This document shows positions 37,204-46,157 of a DNA stretch of 64,000 nt, piece after piece. Position 1 is the first letter of the stretch; each line of letters starts with the position of its first letter. The stretch is from Stenotrophomonas nitritireducens (GTDB lineage: Bacteria; Pseudomonadota; Gammaproteobacteria; Xanthomonadales; Xanthomonadaceae): contig NZ_LDJG01000028.1 of the NCBI RefSeq assembly GCF_001431425.1, positions 28,476-92,475 of the forward strand. The letters run 5' to 3'. The notes under the pieces were generated by a model. The model saw nothing but the letters and a program-made list of their open reading frames with translations. It did no database searches and was not told the origin of the DNA. The translations under genes and the position numbers were made by a program.

Positions 37204-39042
37204 TCAGAAGCCGCCGCTGAACGTAGCGAACAGCGTGGCGTCGCGGGCCGACTTCTGCAGCGTGGTGGTGCTCAGGCCGACATTGCTCTGCAGCCCCCAC
37301 AGGTTCATCCGCGCACCCAGCACCGCGGTGGCGTAGTTGCGGTCGAACTGCAGGCCCGGGACCTTGTAGGCACCGACGTCGGCCATGGTCTGCAGCCAGG
37401 CGCTGGCCTGCTTGCCGTCCTCGAACTCGTGGTCGTAGGTGACCTGCACGTAGGGATGGATGCTGCCGCCGTCGAAGCGCGCCTGCCAGCCGATGCGGCC
37501 GACGGTGGAATCCACGTCCTGGTCGCCATAGCCCAGCGCGGTGGCGCTGGCGTTGCTTTCCAGGTAACCGTCGAGCTTGACCTTCTGCCAGACCACGCCC
37601 GCCACCGGACCATGGCGGAAGCCGCCTTCCTGGCCGAACTCGTAGCCGGCGTTCAGCGCGGCGGTCAGGTTGCTGCCGTCGGGCGAGCCCTTGTGCACGC
37701 GGGTGGTCGGGCCGAGCTGCACCTTGCGGGTCACGTCATAGCCCAGCCAGCTGTAGCTGGCCTGCCCATTGATCCAGACATGGTCGCCGTACCAGCCGGC
37801 GAACAGGCCCGCGGTGGTGTCGGACTGGGTGAAGTCGCCCTTGCCGCCGCCGAAATCCGCATCCATGCGGCCGTAACCGGCGAAACCGCCGACCACCACC
37901 CCATTGCGCGCCCAGTCGATGCCGAACAGGCCGGCCGGCGCCATGCCGTCGTACAGGCTGGCATGGTCGTAGCGCTGCATGTCGCCGCGCACATTGCCCC
38001 ACCAGCTCATGCCGTCAGCCGGACGGCCGCCCAGGTGGCCGCTCACCTGGTCGGCACGGGCACGGCCGGTGGTCTGCGCCGAATGCGTCAGCACCTGCTG
38101 CAGGCGCGGCGCTTCGAGCACCGAGATCGCGTACTGGCCGAGGATCTGGTGCGCGCCCGTGGTCGGGTGCACGCCATCGGCGAACACATAGGTATCGGCA
38201 GCGTTGGGGGTGACGTAGTTCAGCTGCGTGCAGGTCAGCGACTGGGCGGTGACCTGCGGCTGGCAGGCGGTGCCGGACACATTGGTGAATCCGTATGTCC
38301 CCGGGTTGGCGATGATCTCCTGCAGGATGCTGAAGGTATCGACCGGGATGACCTGCAGGCCGGCCTGCTTCAGGCCGCCGAACAGCGCATCGTTGTAGGC
38401 CTTGGCCAGGGCGGTGCCCTGCGCCATCGCCACCGGCCCACCGGCGCGCGAGGACGGCGTCAGGCCGATGTCGGGCAGGTTCGGCACCATCACGTACTGC
38501 GCGCCAGCCGCCTTCAGGGTGGCGACCATGCCCACCTCGCTGGCGACCGCCGCGCCGATGGTGGCCTGCGCCGGAGCGCCGCCGGCCACCGCGAACAGGT
38601 CGTTGGCGCCGCCCCACACGGTATAGAGGGCATTGGCATCGGCCTTGCCGCCATTGGCGGCAAGGTAATTGTTGAGCTGGGTCTTGAGCGAGGGCGTCGC
38701 CGGCAGCAGCGGGTTCAGCGGGTTGGTCACGTCCACCCCCACGCGGGCGCCGCCGGCGGCGTAGTTGTCGCCATTCTGGCCATTGCCGTTGGGCAGGGCG
38801 CTGGTGCCGTAGTGGTCGGCCAGGTAGTCGGCCCAGACCCAGCCGGGGTTGGTGGTGAAACGGCCGGCGGCCGAAGCGGAAGGATTGGCCTGCACCATGA
38901 TCGGGCGGTAGTAGCCGGTATCGGTCAGGCTGTCGCCGAAGAACACGGTCTTCGAGAACGGGGACTGCGCCATGGCCGGAACGGCAGCGGCAGCCAGCGC
39001 CAAGGCAAGGGCCGAGCGCAGTGGACGGGAGGAAACACGCAT
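37204..39042 (-). CDS. GDSL-family autotransporter esterase (EstA-like)
   Basis: A 612-residue outer-membrane esterase. A signal peptide (ends PAMA-Q) precedes the SGNH/GDSL passenger: block I FFGDSLTDTG with nucleophile S38, the GGAND block, and D289-H292 in DGVHPTT. The autotransporter beta-barrel takes up about residues 350-612 and ends in a terminal Phe (FSGGF), as needed for Bam recognition. In Pseudomonas, EstA hydrolyses short esters and influences rhamnolipid production and motility. It is a single-gene unit, divergent from thiS. Confidence 0.92.
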   Translation of the reverse strand: MRVSSRPLRSALALALAAAAVPAMAQSPFSKTVFFGDSLTDTGYYRPIMVQANPSASAAGRFTTNPGWVWADYLADHYGTSALPNGNGQNGDNYAAGGARVGVDVTNPLNPLLPATPSLKTQLNNYLAANGGKADANALYTVWGGANDLFAVAGGAPAQATIGAAVASEVGMVATLKAAGAQYVMVPNLPDIGLTPSSRAGGPVAMAQGTALAKAYNDALFGGLKQAGLQVIPVDTFSILQEIIANPGTYGFTNVSGTACQPQVTAQSLTCTQLNYVTPNAADTYVFADGVHPTTGAHQILGQYAISVLEAPRLQQVLTHSAQTTGRARADQVSGHLGGRPADGMSWWGNVRGDMQRYDHASLYDGMAPAGLFGIDWARNGVVVGGFAGYGRMDADFGGGKGDFTQSDTTAGLFAGWYGDHVWINGQASYSWLGYDVTRKVQLGPTTRVHKGSPDGSNLTAALNAGYEFGQEGGFRHGPVAGVVWQKVKLDGYLESNASATALGYGDQDVDSTVGRIGWQARFDGGSIHPYVQVTYDHEFEDGKQASAWLQTMADVGAYKVPGLQFDRNYATAVLGARMNLWGLQSNVGLSTTTLQKSARDATLFATFSGGF

Positions 39043-39180
39043 GGGGGAACTCCTGACGGATATAGGAAAGCGACAGCGTACGCCGCCGCACGGTGTTAGT
39101 TTTTCACTGGCCTACGACGGGCTCACGCTGCACTGCCGCATGGGCTGGGATTTTGCGCCCGCGCTGGCGAGAATGGCCGC

Positions 39181-39381
39181 ATGGACATCCAGCTCAATGG
39201 CGAAACCCGCCCGTTCCCGTCGCCCCTGACCCTGGCCGGGCTATTGGCCGCCGAAGGCCTGGCCGAACGCCGCGTGGCGGTGGAGGTCAATGGCGAGATC
39301 ATTCCCCGCGGCCAGCACGGCCAGTGGCGATTGAACGAAGGCGACGTGGTCGAGATCGTGCACGCGCTGGGAGGCGGGTGA
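39181..39381 (+). CDS. thiS: Sulfur carrier protein ThiS
   Basis: A 66-residue ubiquitin-fold protein whose C-terminal thiocarboxylate provides the sulfur of the thiazole of thiamine. It begins MDIQLNGETRPFP and ends in the required Gly-Gly (here GGG). It is followed by thiG after a 154-bp gap holding a palindromic repeat. No TPP riboswitch is apparent upstream in the 138-bp gap to the autotransporter gene. Confidence 0.93.
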   Translation: MDIQLNGETRPFPSPLTLAGLLAAEGLAERRVAVEVNGEIIPRGQHGQWRLNEGDVVEIVHALGGG

Positions 39382-39394
39382 TCCGGAGCCTGCG

Positions 39395-39478
39395 GCAGGA
39401 GCGGCTTCAGCGGCGATGGTTTTCTGTCTTCGACGCACTGGACAGCCCCGAAAGCGATCGCGGCTGAAGCCGTTCCTG
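39395..39478 (+). repeat. GTAG-type palindromic element between thiS and thiG
   Basis: GCAGGAGCGGCTTCAGCGGC and the complementary CGGCTGAAGCCGTTCCTGC flank a spacer of about 40 bp. This is the same family as the element at 7379. It lies inside what should be a thiSG operon. Confidence 0.8.
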
Positions 39479-39535
39479 CGGATGTCTTGACCGGAAAACG
39501 GGGCGGCACCTGACGCGATGCGCGATAATCGCCCC

Positions 39536-40330
39536 ATGAACGCACACGCCCCCACCGATCCGCTGGTCATCGCCGGCAAAAGCTATGCGTCCCGGCTGCT
39601 GACCGGGACCGGCAAGTTCAGGGATCTGGAAGAAACCCGCCTGGCCACCGAGGCCGCCGGCGCCCAGATCGTCACCGTCGCCATCCGCCGCACCAACATC
39701 GGCCAGAACCCGGGCGAACCCAACCTGCTCGACGTGCTGCCGCCGGACCGCTACGCCATCCTGCCCAACACCGCCGGCTGCTACACCGCCGAGGACGCGG
39801 TGCGCACCTGCCGCCTGGCGCGCGAACTGCTGGACGGCCACAACCTGACCAAGCTCGAGGTGCTGGGCGACCAGAAGACCCTGTACCCGGACGTGGTGCA
39901 GACCCTCAAGGCGGCCGAGCAGCTGGTCAAGGACGGCTTCGACGTGATGGTCTACACCTCCGACGACCCGATCCTGTGCAAGCGGCTGGAGGAGATCGGC
40001 TGCGCCGCGGTGATGCCGCTGGCCGCGCCGATCGGCTCGGGCCTGGGCATCCAGAACAAGTACAACCTGATCGAGATCATCGAGAACGCCAAGGTGCCGA
40101 TCATCGTCGACGCCGGCGTCGGCACCGCCTCGGACGCCGCCATCGCGATGGAGCTGGGCTGCGACGGCGTGCTGATGAACACCGCCATTGCCGGCGCGCG
40201 CAATCCGGTGCTGATGGCCAGCGCCATGCGCAAGGCGGTCGAAGCCGGCCGCGAGGCGTTCCTCGCCGGGCGCATCCCGCGCAAGCGCTACGCCAGCGCA
40301 TCCTCGCCGGTGGAAGGATTGATCGGCTGA
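39536..40330 (+). CDS. thiG: Thiazole synthase ThiG
   Basis: TIM-barrel enzyme that builds the thiazole phosphate of thiamine from DXP, dehydroglycine or iminoglycine, and ThiS thiocarboxylate. The 264 residues include the Schiff-base lysine K106 in [16 protein letters not shown] and phosphate-binding [12 protein letters not shown]. The ATG at 39536 was chosen over one 18 bases upstream because GATAAT, a good -10 hexamer, occupies 39524-39529. The final A of its TGA stop is the first base of the trmB ATG. Confidence 0.95.
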   Translation: MNAHAPTDPLVIAGKSYASRLLTGTGKFRDLEETRLATEAAGAQIVTVAIRRTNIGQNPGEPNLLDVLPPDRYAILPNTAGCYTAEDAVRTCRLARELLDGHNLTKLEVLGDQKTLYPDVVQTLKAAEQLVKDGFDVMVYTSDDPILCKRLEEIGCAAVMPLAAPIGSGLGIQNKYNLIEIIENAKVPIIVDAGVGTASDAAIAMELGCDGVLMNTAIAGARNPVLMASAMRKAVEAGREAFLAGRIPRKRYASASSPVEGLIG

Positions 40331-41064
40331 TGACCAATCCCTTCGACAGCGCCGGCGCCAAGGCGCCGCCCAAACCCTTCACCGTCACCGAAGGCCGCCG
40401 CGAGATCCGCAGTTTCGTGCTGCGCCAGGGCCGTTTCACTCCGGCCCAGCAGCGCGCGTTCGACGAACGCTGGCCGCGCTTCGGCATCGATTTCAACGGG
40501 CAGCCGCGCGACCTGGCCGCCACCTTCGGCCGGGCCGCGCCCAAGGTGCTGGAAATCGGCTTCGGCAATGGCGCCGCGCTGCGCCACGCCGCACGCTTCG
40601 ACACCTCCAAGGACTACATCGGCATCGAGGTGCATGCGCCCGGCGTGGGCCGCCTGCTCAACGCGCTGGCCGACGACGACGCCGGCAACGTCAAGCTCTA
40701 CCACCACGATGCGGTCGAGGTGCTGGAGAAGGAAATCGCCGACGGCGCGCTGGACGAGATCCGCATCTATTTCCCCGACCCGTGGCACAAGAAGCGCCAC
40801 AACAAGCGCCGCCTGGTGCAGCCGGGGTTCGCCGCGCTGCTGGTGCGCAAGCTGCGCGCGGGCGGCCTGCTGCACTGTGCCACCGACTGGGAGGACTACG
40901 CCGAGCAGATGTGGGACGTGCTCGACGCCACCGACGGCCTGGCCAACCGCGCCGGCCCGCGCGGCAGCGTGCCGCGCCCGGACTGGCGCCCGCAGACGCA
41001 TTTCGAGACCCGCGGCCAGAAGCTCGGCCACGGCGTCTGGGACCTGCTCTACGACCGCACCTGA
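40330..41064 (+). CDS. trmB: tRNA (guanine-N7-)-methyltransferase
   Basis: Forms m7G46 in tRNA variable loops using SAM. The 244 residues have motif [16 protein letters not shown], the acidic GIEVHAPG, and the family signature [16 protein letters not shown] with the catalytic-site DPWHKKRH. The C-terminal region [19 protein letters not shown] is typical. Its start overlaps the thiG stop by one base, so it is translated from the thi transcript; the same thiG-trmB linkage occurs in other gammaproteobacteria. Confidence 0.95.
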   Translation: MTNPFDSAGAKAPPKPFTVTEGRREIRSFVLRQGRFTPAQQRAFDERWPRFGIDFNGQPRDLAATFGRAAPKVLEIGFGNGAALRHAARFDTSKDYIGIEVHAPGVGRLLNALADDDAGNVKLYHHDAVEVLEKEIADGALDEIRIYFPDPWHKKRHNKRRLVQPGFAALLVRKLRAGGLLHCATDWEDYAEQMWDVLDATDGLANRAGPRGSVPRPDWRPQTHFETRGQKLGHGVWDLLYDRT

Positions 41065-41089
41065 CCGGGACTGAAAGGAGCCGCCCCGC

Positions 41090-42937
41090 ATGGACACCGC
41101 GCTGACGCTGACCACCGACATGAAGCTCGTGCTCGGGCTGGTCGGCTTCACGATGGCGATGTTCCTGTTCGAGCGCATCCGCGCCGACGTGGTGGCGCTG
41201 GTGGTGATGGTGGTGCTGGGCGTCACCGGCCTGATCGCGCCGGAGGAGATCTTCGGCGGCTTCTCCGGTAACGCGGTGATGAGCATCATCGCCACCACCA
41301 TCCTCGGCGCGGGCCTGGACCGCACCGGCGCGCTGAACCGGCTGGCCGGCTGGCTGCTGCGGCGCTCGCACGGGCTGGAGCAGCGCCTGCTGCTGCTGAC
41401 CAGCGCCACCGCCGGCCTCAACTCCTCGTTCATGCAGAACCCGTCGGTGATGGCGCTGTACCTGCCGGTGGCCTCGCGGCTGGCCTCCAATACCGGGCTC
41501 ACCCTCAAGCGCCTGCTGCTGCCGATCACCGCCGCCATCGTGATGGGCGGCGGCCTGACCATGGTCGGCAACTCGCCGCTGATCCTGCTCAACGACCTGC
41601 TGATCTCGGCCAACAACAACCTGCCCTCGGGCACCGCCACCATCGAGCCGCTGCGCATGTTCGCGCCGCTGCCGATCGGCCTGGCGCTGCTGGCGGCCTC
41701 GCTGCTGTATTTCCGCTTCTTCGGCGATCGCAAGCTGTCCCGCGAGGGCGGGCAGGACAGCGACGGCCAGACCCCGGCGCGCACCGAGAGCTACTTCGCC
41801 AAGGCCTATGGCATCGAGGGCGAGGTGTTCGAACTGGCGGTGACGGCCGAAAGCCCGCTGGTCGGCATGACCGTCAGCGAGGTCGAGAGCCTGTTCGATG
41901 CGCCGCTGCTGCTGGCGCTGAAGACCGGCAACGACACCCGCCTGGCCCCGCCGGCGGACATGCGCATCTGGGTCGGCAGCGTGATCGGCGCGATGGGGCC
42001 GCGGCAGCAGGTGTCCGACTTCGCGCAGAACCAGTTCCTGCGCATGTCCTCGCGCCTGCGCAACCTCGGCGACCTGTTCAACCCCAGCCGCGCCGGCATT
42101 TCCGAAGCGGTGATCCCGCCGACCTCGAAACTGATCGGCAAGACCGCCGGCCAGCTGCGCCTGCGCAAGGAGCGCGGCATCAGCCTGCTGGCGATCAACC
42201 GCGACAAGCAGGTGATCCGCGAGGACGTGCGCAACGTGGCGCTGCGCGCCGGCGACATGCTGGTGTTCCACAGCATCTGGCAGGACCTGGCCGCGGCCGC
42301 CGAAAGCCGCGATTTCGTGGTGGTCACCGACTACCCCAAGGGCGAACAGCGCCCGCACAAGTTCAAGATCGCCATGGCGATCTTCGCCATCACCATCATC
42401 ATCGCGCTGACCTCGCACCTGCCGGTGGCGCTGACCCTGCTCACCGGCGTGGCCGGCATGCTGCTCACCGGCGTGCTGCGCATGGACGAGGCCTACGCCT
42501 CGATCAACTGGAAGACCATCTTCATGATGGCCGGGCTGATCCCGCTGGGCTGGGCGATGGACTCCAGCGGCGCGGCGGCCTGGGTCGCCGGCCACACCAT
42601 CGACAAGCTGCCGGCCGGGATCCCGATCTGGGCGCTGGAACTGGCGCTGGCGGTGCTGACCACCGCGTTCTCGCTGGTGATCAGCCATGTCGGCGCCACC
42701 ATCGTCACCGTGCCGATCGCGGTCAACCTGGCGCTGGCGGCCGGCGGCAACCCCACCGCGTTCGCACTGATCGTGGCGCTGTCGGCCTCCAACAACCTGA
42801 TGACCGCGTCCAACCCGGTGATCTCGATGGTGATGGGGCCGGCCAAGTACACCCCGCGCGAGATGTGGCGCGTCGGCGGGCCGCTGTCGCTGATCTACAC
42901 CCTGGTCGTGGTGGTGATGGTCAACATCATGTTCTAG
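41090..42937 (+). CDS. SLC13/DASS-family permease with TrkA-C domains
   Basis: A 615-residue membrane transporter. Two halves of about five to six helices (1-215 and about 430-615) surround a cytoplasmic section of about 200 residues with two TrkA-C-like domains (AVTAESPLVGMTVSEVES and PPTSKLIGKTAGQLRLRKE). Conserved transport loops include SSFMQNPSVMALYLPV, GNSPLILLNDLL and SASNNLMTASNPV. The family carries sulfate, di- or tricarboxylates with sodium; the substrate cannot be chosen from sequence. It starts 25 bases after trmB. Confidence 0.85.
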   Translation: MDTALTLTTDMKLVLGLVGFTMAMFLFERIRADVVALVVMVVLGVTGLIAPEEIFGGFSGNAVMSIIATTILGAGLDRTGALNRLAGWLLRRSHGLEQRLLLLTSATAGLNSSFMQNPSVMALYLPVASRLASNTGLTLKRLLLPITAAIVMGGGLTMVGNSPLILLNDLLISANNNLPSGTATIEPLRMFAPLPIGLALLAASLLYFRFFGDRKLSREGGQDSDGQTPARTESYFAKAYGIEGEVFELAVTAESPLVGMTVSEVESLFDAPLLLALKTGNDTRLAPPADMRIWVGSVIGAMGPRQQVSDFAQNQFLRMSSRLRNLGDLFNPSRAGISEAVIPPTSKLIGKTAGQLRLRKERGISLLAINRDKQVIREDVRNVALRAGDMLVFHSIWQDLAAAAESRDFVVVTDYPKGEQRPHKFKIAMAIFAITIIIALTSHLPVALTLLTGVAGMLLTGVLRMDEAYASINWKTIFMMAGLIPLGWAMDSSGAAAWVAGHTIDKLPAGIPIWALELALAVLTTAFSLVISHVGATIVTVPIAVNLALAAGGNPTAFALIVALSASNNLMTASNPVISMVMGPAKYTPREMWRVGGPLSLIYTLVVVVMVNIMF

Positions 42938-43029
42938 CGATGGATGCATCCGTGGAGGCGGGACTCGCGCCGCATGGGCATCACAGTAAAAGCCGCGTAC
43001 CGGGAAAGCCCGGCACCTGCGGTCGCCAC

Positions 43030-43377
43030 TCAGCCAAGCAGCACCCTGCCGCCTTCCACGCGTACCGGCACCACGCGCAGCGCATCGCCCTTGCACGGCC
43101 CGGAAACGCAGGTGCCGCCCTGCAGCTCAAAGGCGGCGCCATGCACCGCGCAGACCAGATGGCCCTCCCGGCTCTTGAGGAACTGCCCCGGCGCCCAGTC
43201 GAGGTTGCGGCCGGCATGGGGGCAGACATTGAGCCAGGCCCGCACCTGTGCGCCATCGCGGTAGAGGATCAAGGGCTCGGCATCGCCCTCGACCACCGCC
43301 TCCACCGAGTGGAACCCCTGGTCGGGCAAGGCATCGAGCAGGGCAAGCTCGACCGGCGAAGACGTGGATGCGGACAT
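43030..43377 (-). CDS. Rieske [2Fe-2S] ferredoxin-like protein
   Basis: A 115-residue single-domain Rieske protein. The cluster ligands are C52 and H54 in VCPHAGRNLDW and C76 and H79 in CAVHGAAFE. Small stand-alone Rieske proteins act as electron carriers for oxygenases or as NirD-like subunits; no oxygenase gene is adjacent, so the partner is unknown. The ATG at 43377 was preferred to a codon 33 bases upstream because the usual short N-terminus then results. Confidence 0.9.
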   Translation of the reverse strand: MSASTSSPVELALLDALPDQGFHSVEAVVEGDAEPLILYRDGAQVRAWLNVCPHAGRNLDWAPGQFLKSREGHLVCAVHGAAFELQGGTCVSGPCKGDALRVVPVRVEGGRVLLG

Positions 43378-43539
43378 GATGGCGTGAGATGAATGCGGAA
43401 ACGCGCGCATTGTCGCATGGTCGCGGATATCGCCCCGTCGTCCCCATGGATGAATGCGCAGCCACGTTTAACGACAAATTCACTCATCGGCCGGCATCGC
43501 CACCGATACTGCGGCCAGCCAAACCGTCATGCCACCGAC

Positions 43540-43821
43540 ATGCAGATCCGTTATTTCCAGTTCGCCAACCTCCGCAACCTGTTCGCGCCGCGCAAGCCGC
43601 GCAACCCGTTGCTGCGGGTCGCCCTGGGCCTACTGGGCCTGGCGATCCTCGCGGTGCTGGTGGTAGCCGGCGTATTCGTCGGCGCCGCGATGATCCTCGT
43701 CGGTCTGGCCTGGAAGCTGCTGGCCTCGCGCAAGGCCCGCGCTGCGGGCAAGAGCGCCGGCAACGTGATGGATGGCGAGTACCGCGTGGTTCGCAAGCCG
43801 GCGTTGCCGCACGTCCACTGA
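43540..43821 (+). CDS. Small single-helix membrane protein
   Basis: A 93-residue protein with a basic N-terminus (FAPRKPRNP), one or two hydrophobic segments at about residues 25-60, and a basic C-terminal tail containing MDGEYRVV. I do not recognise a family; similar short proteins occur in Xanthomonadaceae. The in-frame ATG at 43540 is taken as start because the upstream sequence lacks coding character. Confidence is moderate because there is no neighbour-based support. Confidence 0.55.
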   Translation: MQIRYFQFANLRNLFAPRKPRNPLLRVALGLLGLAILAVLVVAGVFVGAAMILVGLAWKLLASRKARAAGKSAGNVMDGEYRVVRKPALPHVH

Positions 43822-44418
43822 CCCCCTACTACCGGCAACGCCCTCTCTGGGCAGCGCGCGGCCCTGGGACGGGTGGCTGCATGAGTACGGAAGGAACGCG
43901 CCGGCCAACCGGCGAAGCGCCGCATCGCTTTGGCGCTGCCCCATGCCCGATTCCCCGACGGTTTCCCCGATAGTTACCGACCGTCGGCCCGGCGGCTTCA
44001 TGCGGGCGGACGGCAGGCGCCGGCCAACAGCCAGCCCCGACGCAGCTCCTCGATGGCGCGCATTCCTGGCCAAGGGAAACCCCTGGACCAGAGGCAATCC
44101 CGATGCGGCAGGAGCATCACAGGCGTCGAATGGGGCGCGGCTCACGCCGCTTCCCGCACCGTTCCGGCGGGCGCGTTGCCTCGCGCCCGTGCCGCCGCGC
44201 GTCGCCCTACGGCGGCGCATCTGCTGCAGGCCGTAGGACGGCAGCGCGCAGGAAACCGCCAGAGCGATCTGCAACGCGGCGGAACAATGGCCCGTGGGAC
44301 GCCCGCCAGGGACAGCAAGGCGCAATGCGAGGACGCGTTCACGACCAGCGGCCGGCACTACCGGCCTCGCTATGGCGTCCGGCATCATGGCGCCTGCCCT
44401 TCGTTTCCCGGACGAACC
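43822..44418. other. 597-bp stretch with no recognisable gene
   Basis: Several frames stay open through this GC-rich stretch, but none shows similarity, a signal peptide or a convincing ribosome site, and the frames continue into the downstream gene. A decayed gene is possible. The last part must contain the promoter of the fumarylacetoacetate-hydrolase family gene. I see no hairpin with a T-tract and no copy of the two palindrome families. Confidence 0.5.
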
Positions 44419-45126
44419 ATGACCGACCTGATTCCCGCCCCGCCCGTTCCCCGCATCCCGGTGGCCGGAGGCGGCACCTTCCCGGTGCACCGCATCTACT
44501 GCGTGGGCCGCAATTTCGCCGACCACGCACGCGAGATGGGCGCGAGCGCGCCGGCCACGGCAGCCGAACGCGGCCAGCCGATGTTCTTCATGAAGCCGGC
44601 CGACGCCATCGTCACCGGCGATGCGCCCATTCCCTATCCATCGGCCACGTCCGACCTGCATCACGAGGTCGAGCTGGTGGTCGCGCTCGGCAAGGACGCG
44701 CCGGCCGGCGTACTGCCGGTCGAACAGGCGATGCCGCTGGTGCTGGCCTATGGCGTCGGCCTGGACCTGACCCGCCGCGACCTGCAGGCCGCAGCCAAGG
44801 CCAAGAGCGGCCCCTGGGACATCGCCAAGGGCTTCGACCATTCGGCGCCGGTCAGCGGGCTGGTCCCCGCCGCGCAGGTGGGCGAACTGGCGCCGCTGGA
44901 ACTGTCGCTGGAGATCAACGGACAGGTGCGCCAGCGCTCCACCTTGGACAACATGATCTGGAACGTGCCGGAAATCCTGCACGAACTGTCCAAGCTCTAC
45001 GCGCTGCGCGCCGGCGACCTGGTGTTCATGGGCACGCCGGCCGGCGTGGCCGCGCTGCAGCCCGGCGACCGTTTCAGCGCGCGGCTGGGCGATATCGCGC
45101 GCCGCGACGGCGTGATCGCCGGATGA
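44419..45126 (+). CDS. Fumarylacetoacetate hydrolase family protein
   Basis: A 235-residue FAH-fold enzyme. [16 protein letters not shown] opens the domain, FMKPADAIV follows, the metal-binding [12 protein letters not shown] contains the conserved acidic pair, and [16 protein letters not shown] and [16 protein letters not shown] are typical of acylpyruvate/oxaloacetate-decarboxylase-type members (FahD1/YcgM). The reaction is probably cleavage or decarboxylation of an acylpyruvate. The ATG at 44419 gives the standard length. mscL follows after 55 bases. Confidence 0.88.
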   Translation: MTDLIPAPPVPRIPVAGGGTFPVHRIYCVGRNFADHAREMGASAPATAAERGQPMFFMKPADAIVTGDAPIPYPSATSDLHHEVELVVALGKDAPAGVLPVEQAMPLVLAYGVGLDLTRRDLQAAAKAKSGPWDIAKGFDHSAPVSGLVPAAQVGELAPLELSLEINGQVRQRSTLDNMIWNVPEILHELSKLYALRAGDLVFMGTPAGVAALQPGDRFSARLGDIARRDGVIAG

Positions 45127-45181
45127 CGGGCGCCGGGGTAGTCTGTGCCGGCTTCCCCTTACACGCACACAGGAGACACAC

Positions 45182-45595
45182 ATGGGAATGATCAGTGAGT
45201 TCAAGGAATTCGCGATGCGCGGCAACGTCATCGACCTGGCGGTCGGTGTCGTGATCGGCGGCGCGTTCGGCAAGATCGTCACTTCGCTGGTGGACAAGGT
45301 GATCATGCCGCCGCTCGGCCTGCTGATCGGCAAGGTGGATTTCTCCAGCCTGGCCCTGGAGCTGGCTCCGGCCAGGATGGGCGCCGATGGCAAGGAGATT
45401 CCGGCGGTGATGCTGGGCTATGGCGATTTCATCAATACGATGATCCAGTTCGTCATCGTCGCCTTCGCCATCTTCATGCTGGTCAAGGCGATCAACCGCC
45501 TGTCGCGCAAGAAGGAGGAAGCGCCCGCCGCGCCGGCCGAACCGAGCGAGGAAGTGCTGCTGCTGCGCGAGATCCGCGACAACCTGAAGCGGTAA
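45182..45595 (+). CDS. mscL: Large-conductance mechanosensitive channel
   Basis: Pentameric inner-membrane channel that releases solutes under hypo-osmotic stress. The 137 residues match MscL: N-terminal amphipathic [22 protein letters not shown]1 [17 protein letters not shown], a periplasmic loop, TM2 [20 protein letters not shown], and the C-terminal bundle [20 protein letters not shown] precedes the ATG. The gene is followed by the five-unit palindrome array. Confidence 0.97.
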   Translation: MGMISEFKEFAMRGNVIDLAVGVVIGGAFGKIVTSLVDKVIMPPLGLLIGKVDFSSLALELAPARMGADGKEIPAVMLGYGDFINTMIQFVIVAFAIFMLVKAINRLSRKKEEAPAAPAEPSEEVLLLREIRDNLKR

Positions 45596-45628
45596 AGCGG
45601 AACGATTCCCGCCGGGGCGTTGCCCCTT

Positions 45629-46004
45629 TGTAGAGCGGGGCAACGCCCCGCTGGGGCATTACCAGCCAAGCCCCGCCGGGCGTTGCCCGGCGCTACAGAA
45701 CACTGCTCCCTTGTAGAGCGGGGCAACGCCCCGCTGGCGCATTGCCAGCCAAGCCCCGCCGGGCGCCGCCCGGCGCTACAGAACACCGCCACCTTGTAGA
45801 GCGGGGCTTGGCTGGCGCATTGCCAGCCAAGCCCCGCCGGGCGCTGCCCGGCGCTACAGAACACCGCCCCGTTGTAGAGCGGGGCAACGCCCCGCTGGAG
45901 CATTACCGGCCAAGCCCCGCCGGGCGTTGCCCGGCGCTACAGAACACCGCCCCTTGTAGAGCGGGGCAACGCCCCGCTGGGGCATTACCAGCCAAGCCCC
46001 GCCG
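45629..46004 (+). repeat. Tandem array of five double-hairpin GTAG repeats (array D)
   Basis: Units begin with TGTAGAGCGGGGC at 45629, 45712, 45795, 45873 and 45955, a period of 78-83 bp. Full units are 69 bp, end CGCTACA, and are joined by short linkers of the type GAACACCGCC. The third unit is internally altered (GCGGGGCTTGGCTGGC) and the fifth is cut off near 46004. The orientation is that of array A. Open frames across the array only repeat a short Pro/Arg/Ala peptide and are not genes. It fills most of the 562-bp gap between mscL and the M28 peptidase gene. Confidence 0.92.
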
Positions 46005-46157
46005 GGACATCGCCGCAGAGCGCCGCTCGCCGCGATGACCTCCAGCACGTCTGCCGGAGAAGCCGCGGGCGTATGCTCGCCGCTTCTCCGTCTGCGAATC
46101 CCTCGCAGCAGCACCGCACGTCCGCGTGCGGAAACCCAATCCAACCTGGAGCCCGCC

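Noticed and set aside
39043..39180. TPP riboswitch upstream of thiS
   Set aside because: The conserved thi-box core (CTGAGA and the ACCTGATCTGGATAATGCC-like block) is not present, and the 138-bp gap also has to hold the promoter of the divergent esterase gene.
45629..46004. CRISPR array
   Set aside because: The repeats are long palindromes of 69 bp joined by near-identical linkers of about 14 bp; there are no unique spacers and no cas genes.
45418..46038. Open frames with internally repeated Pro/Arg/Ala-rich peptides
   Set aside because: The repetition comes from the 82-bp palindrome array; the frames are by-products of its periodicity and high GC content.
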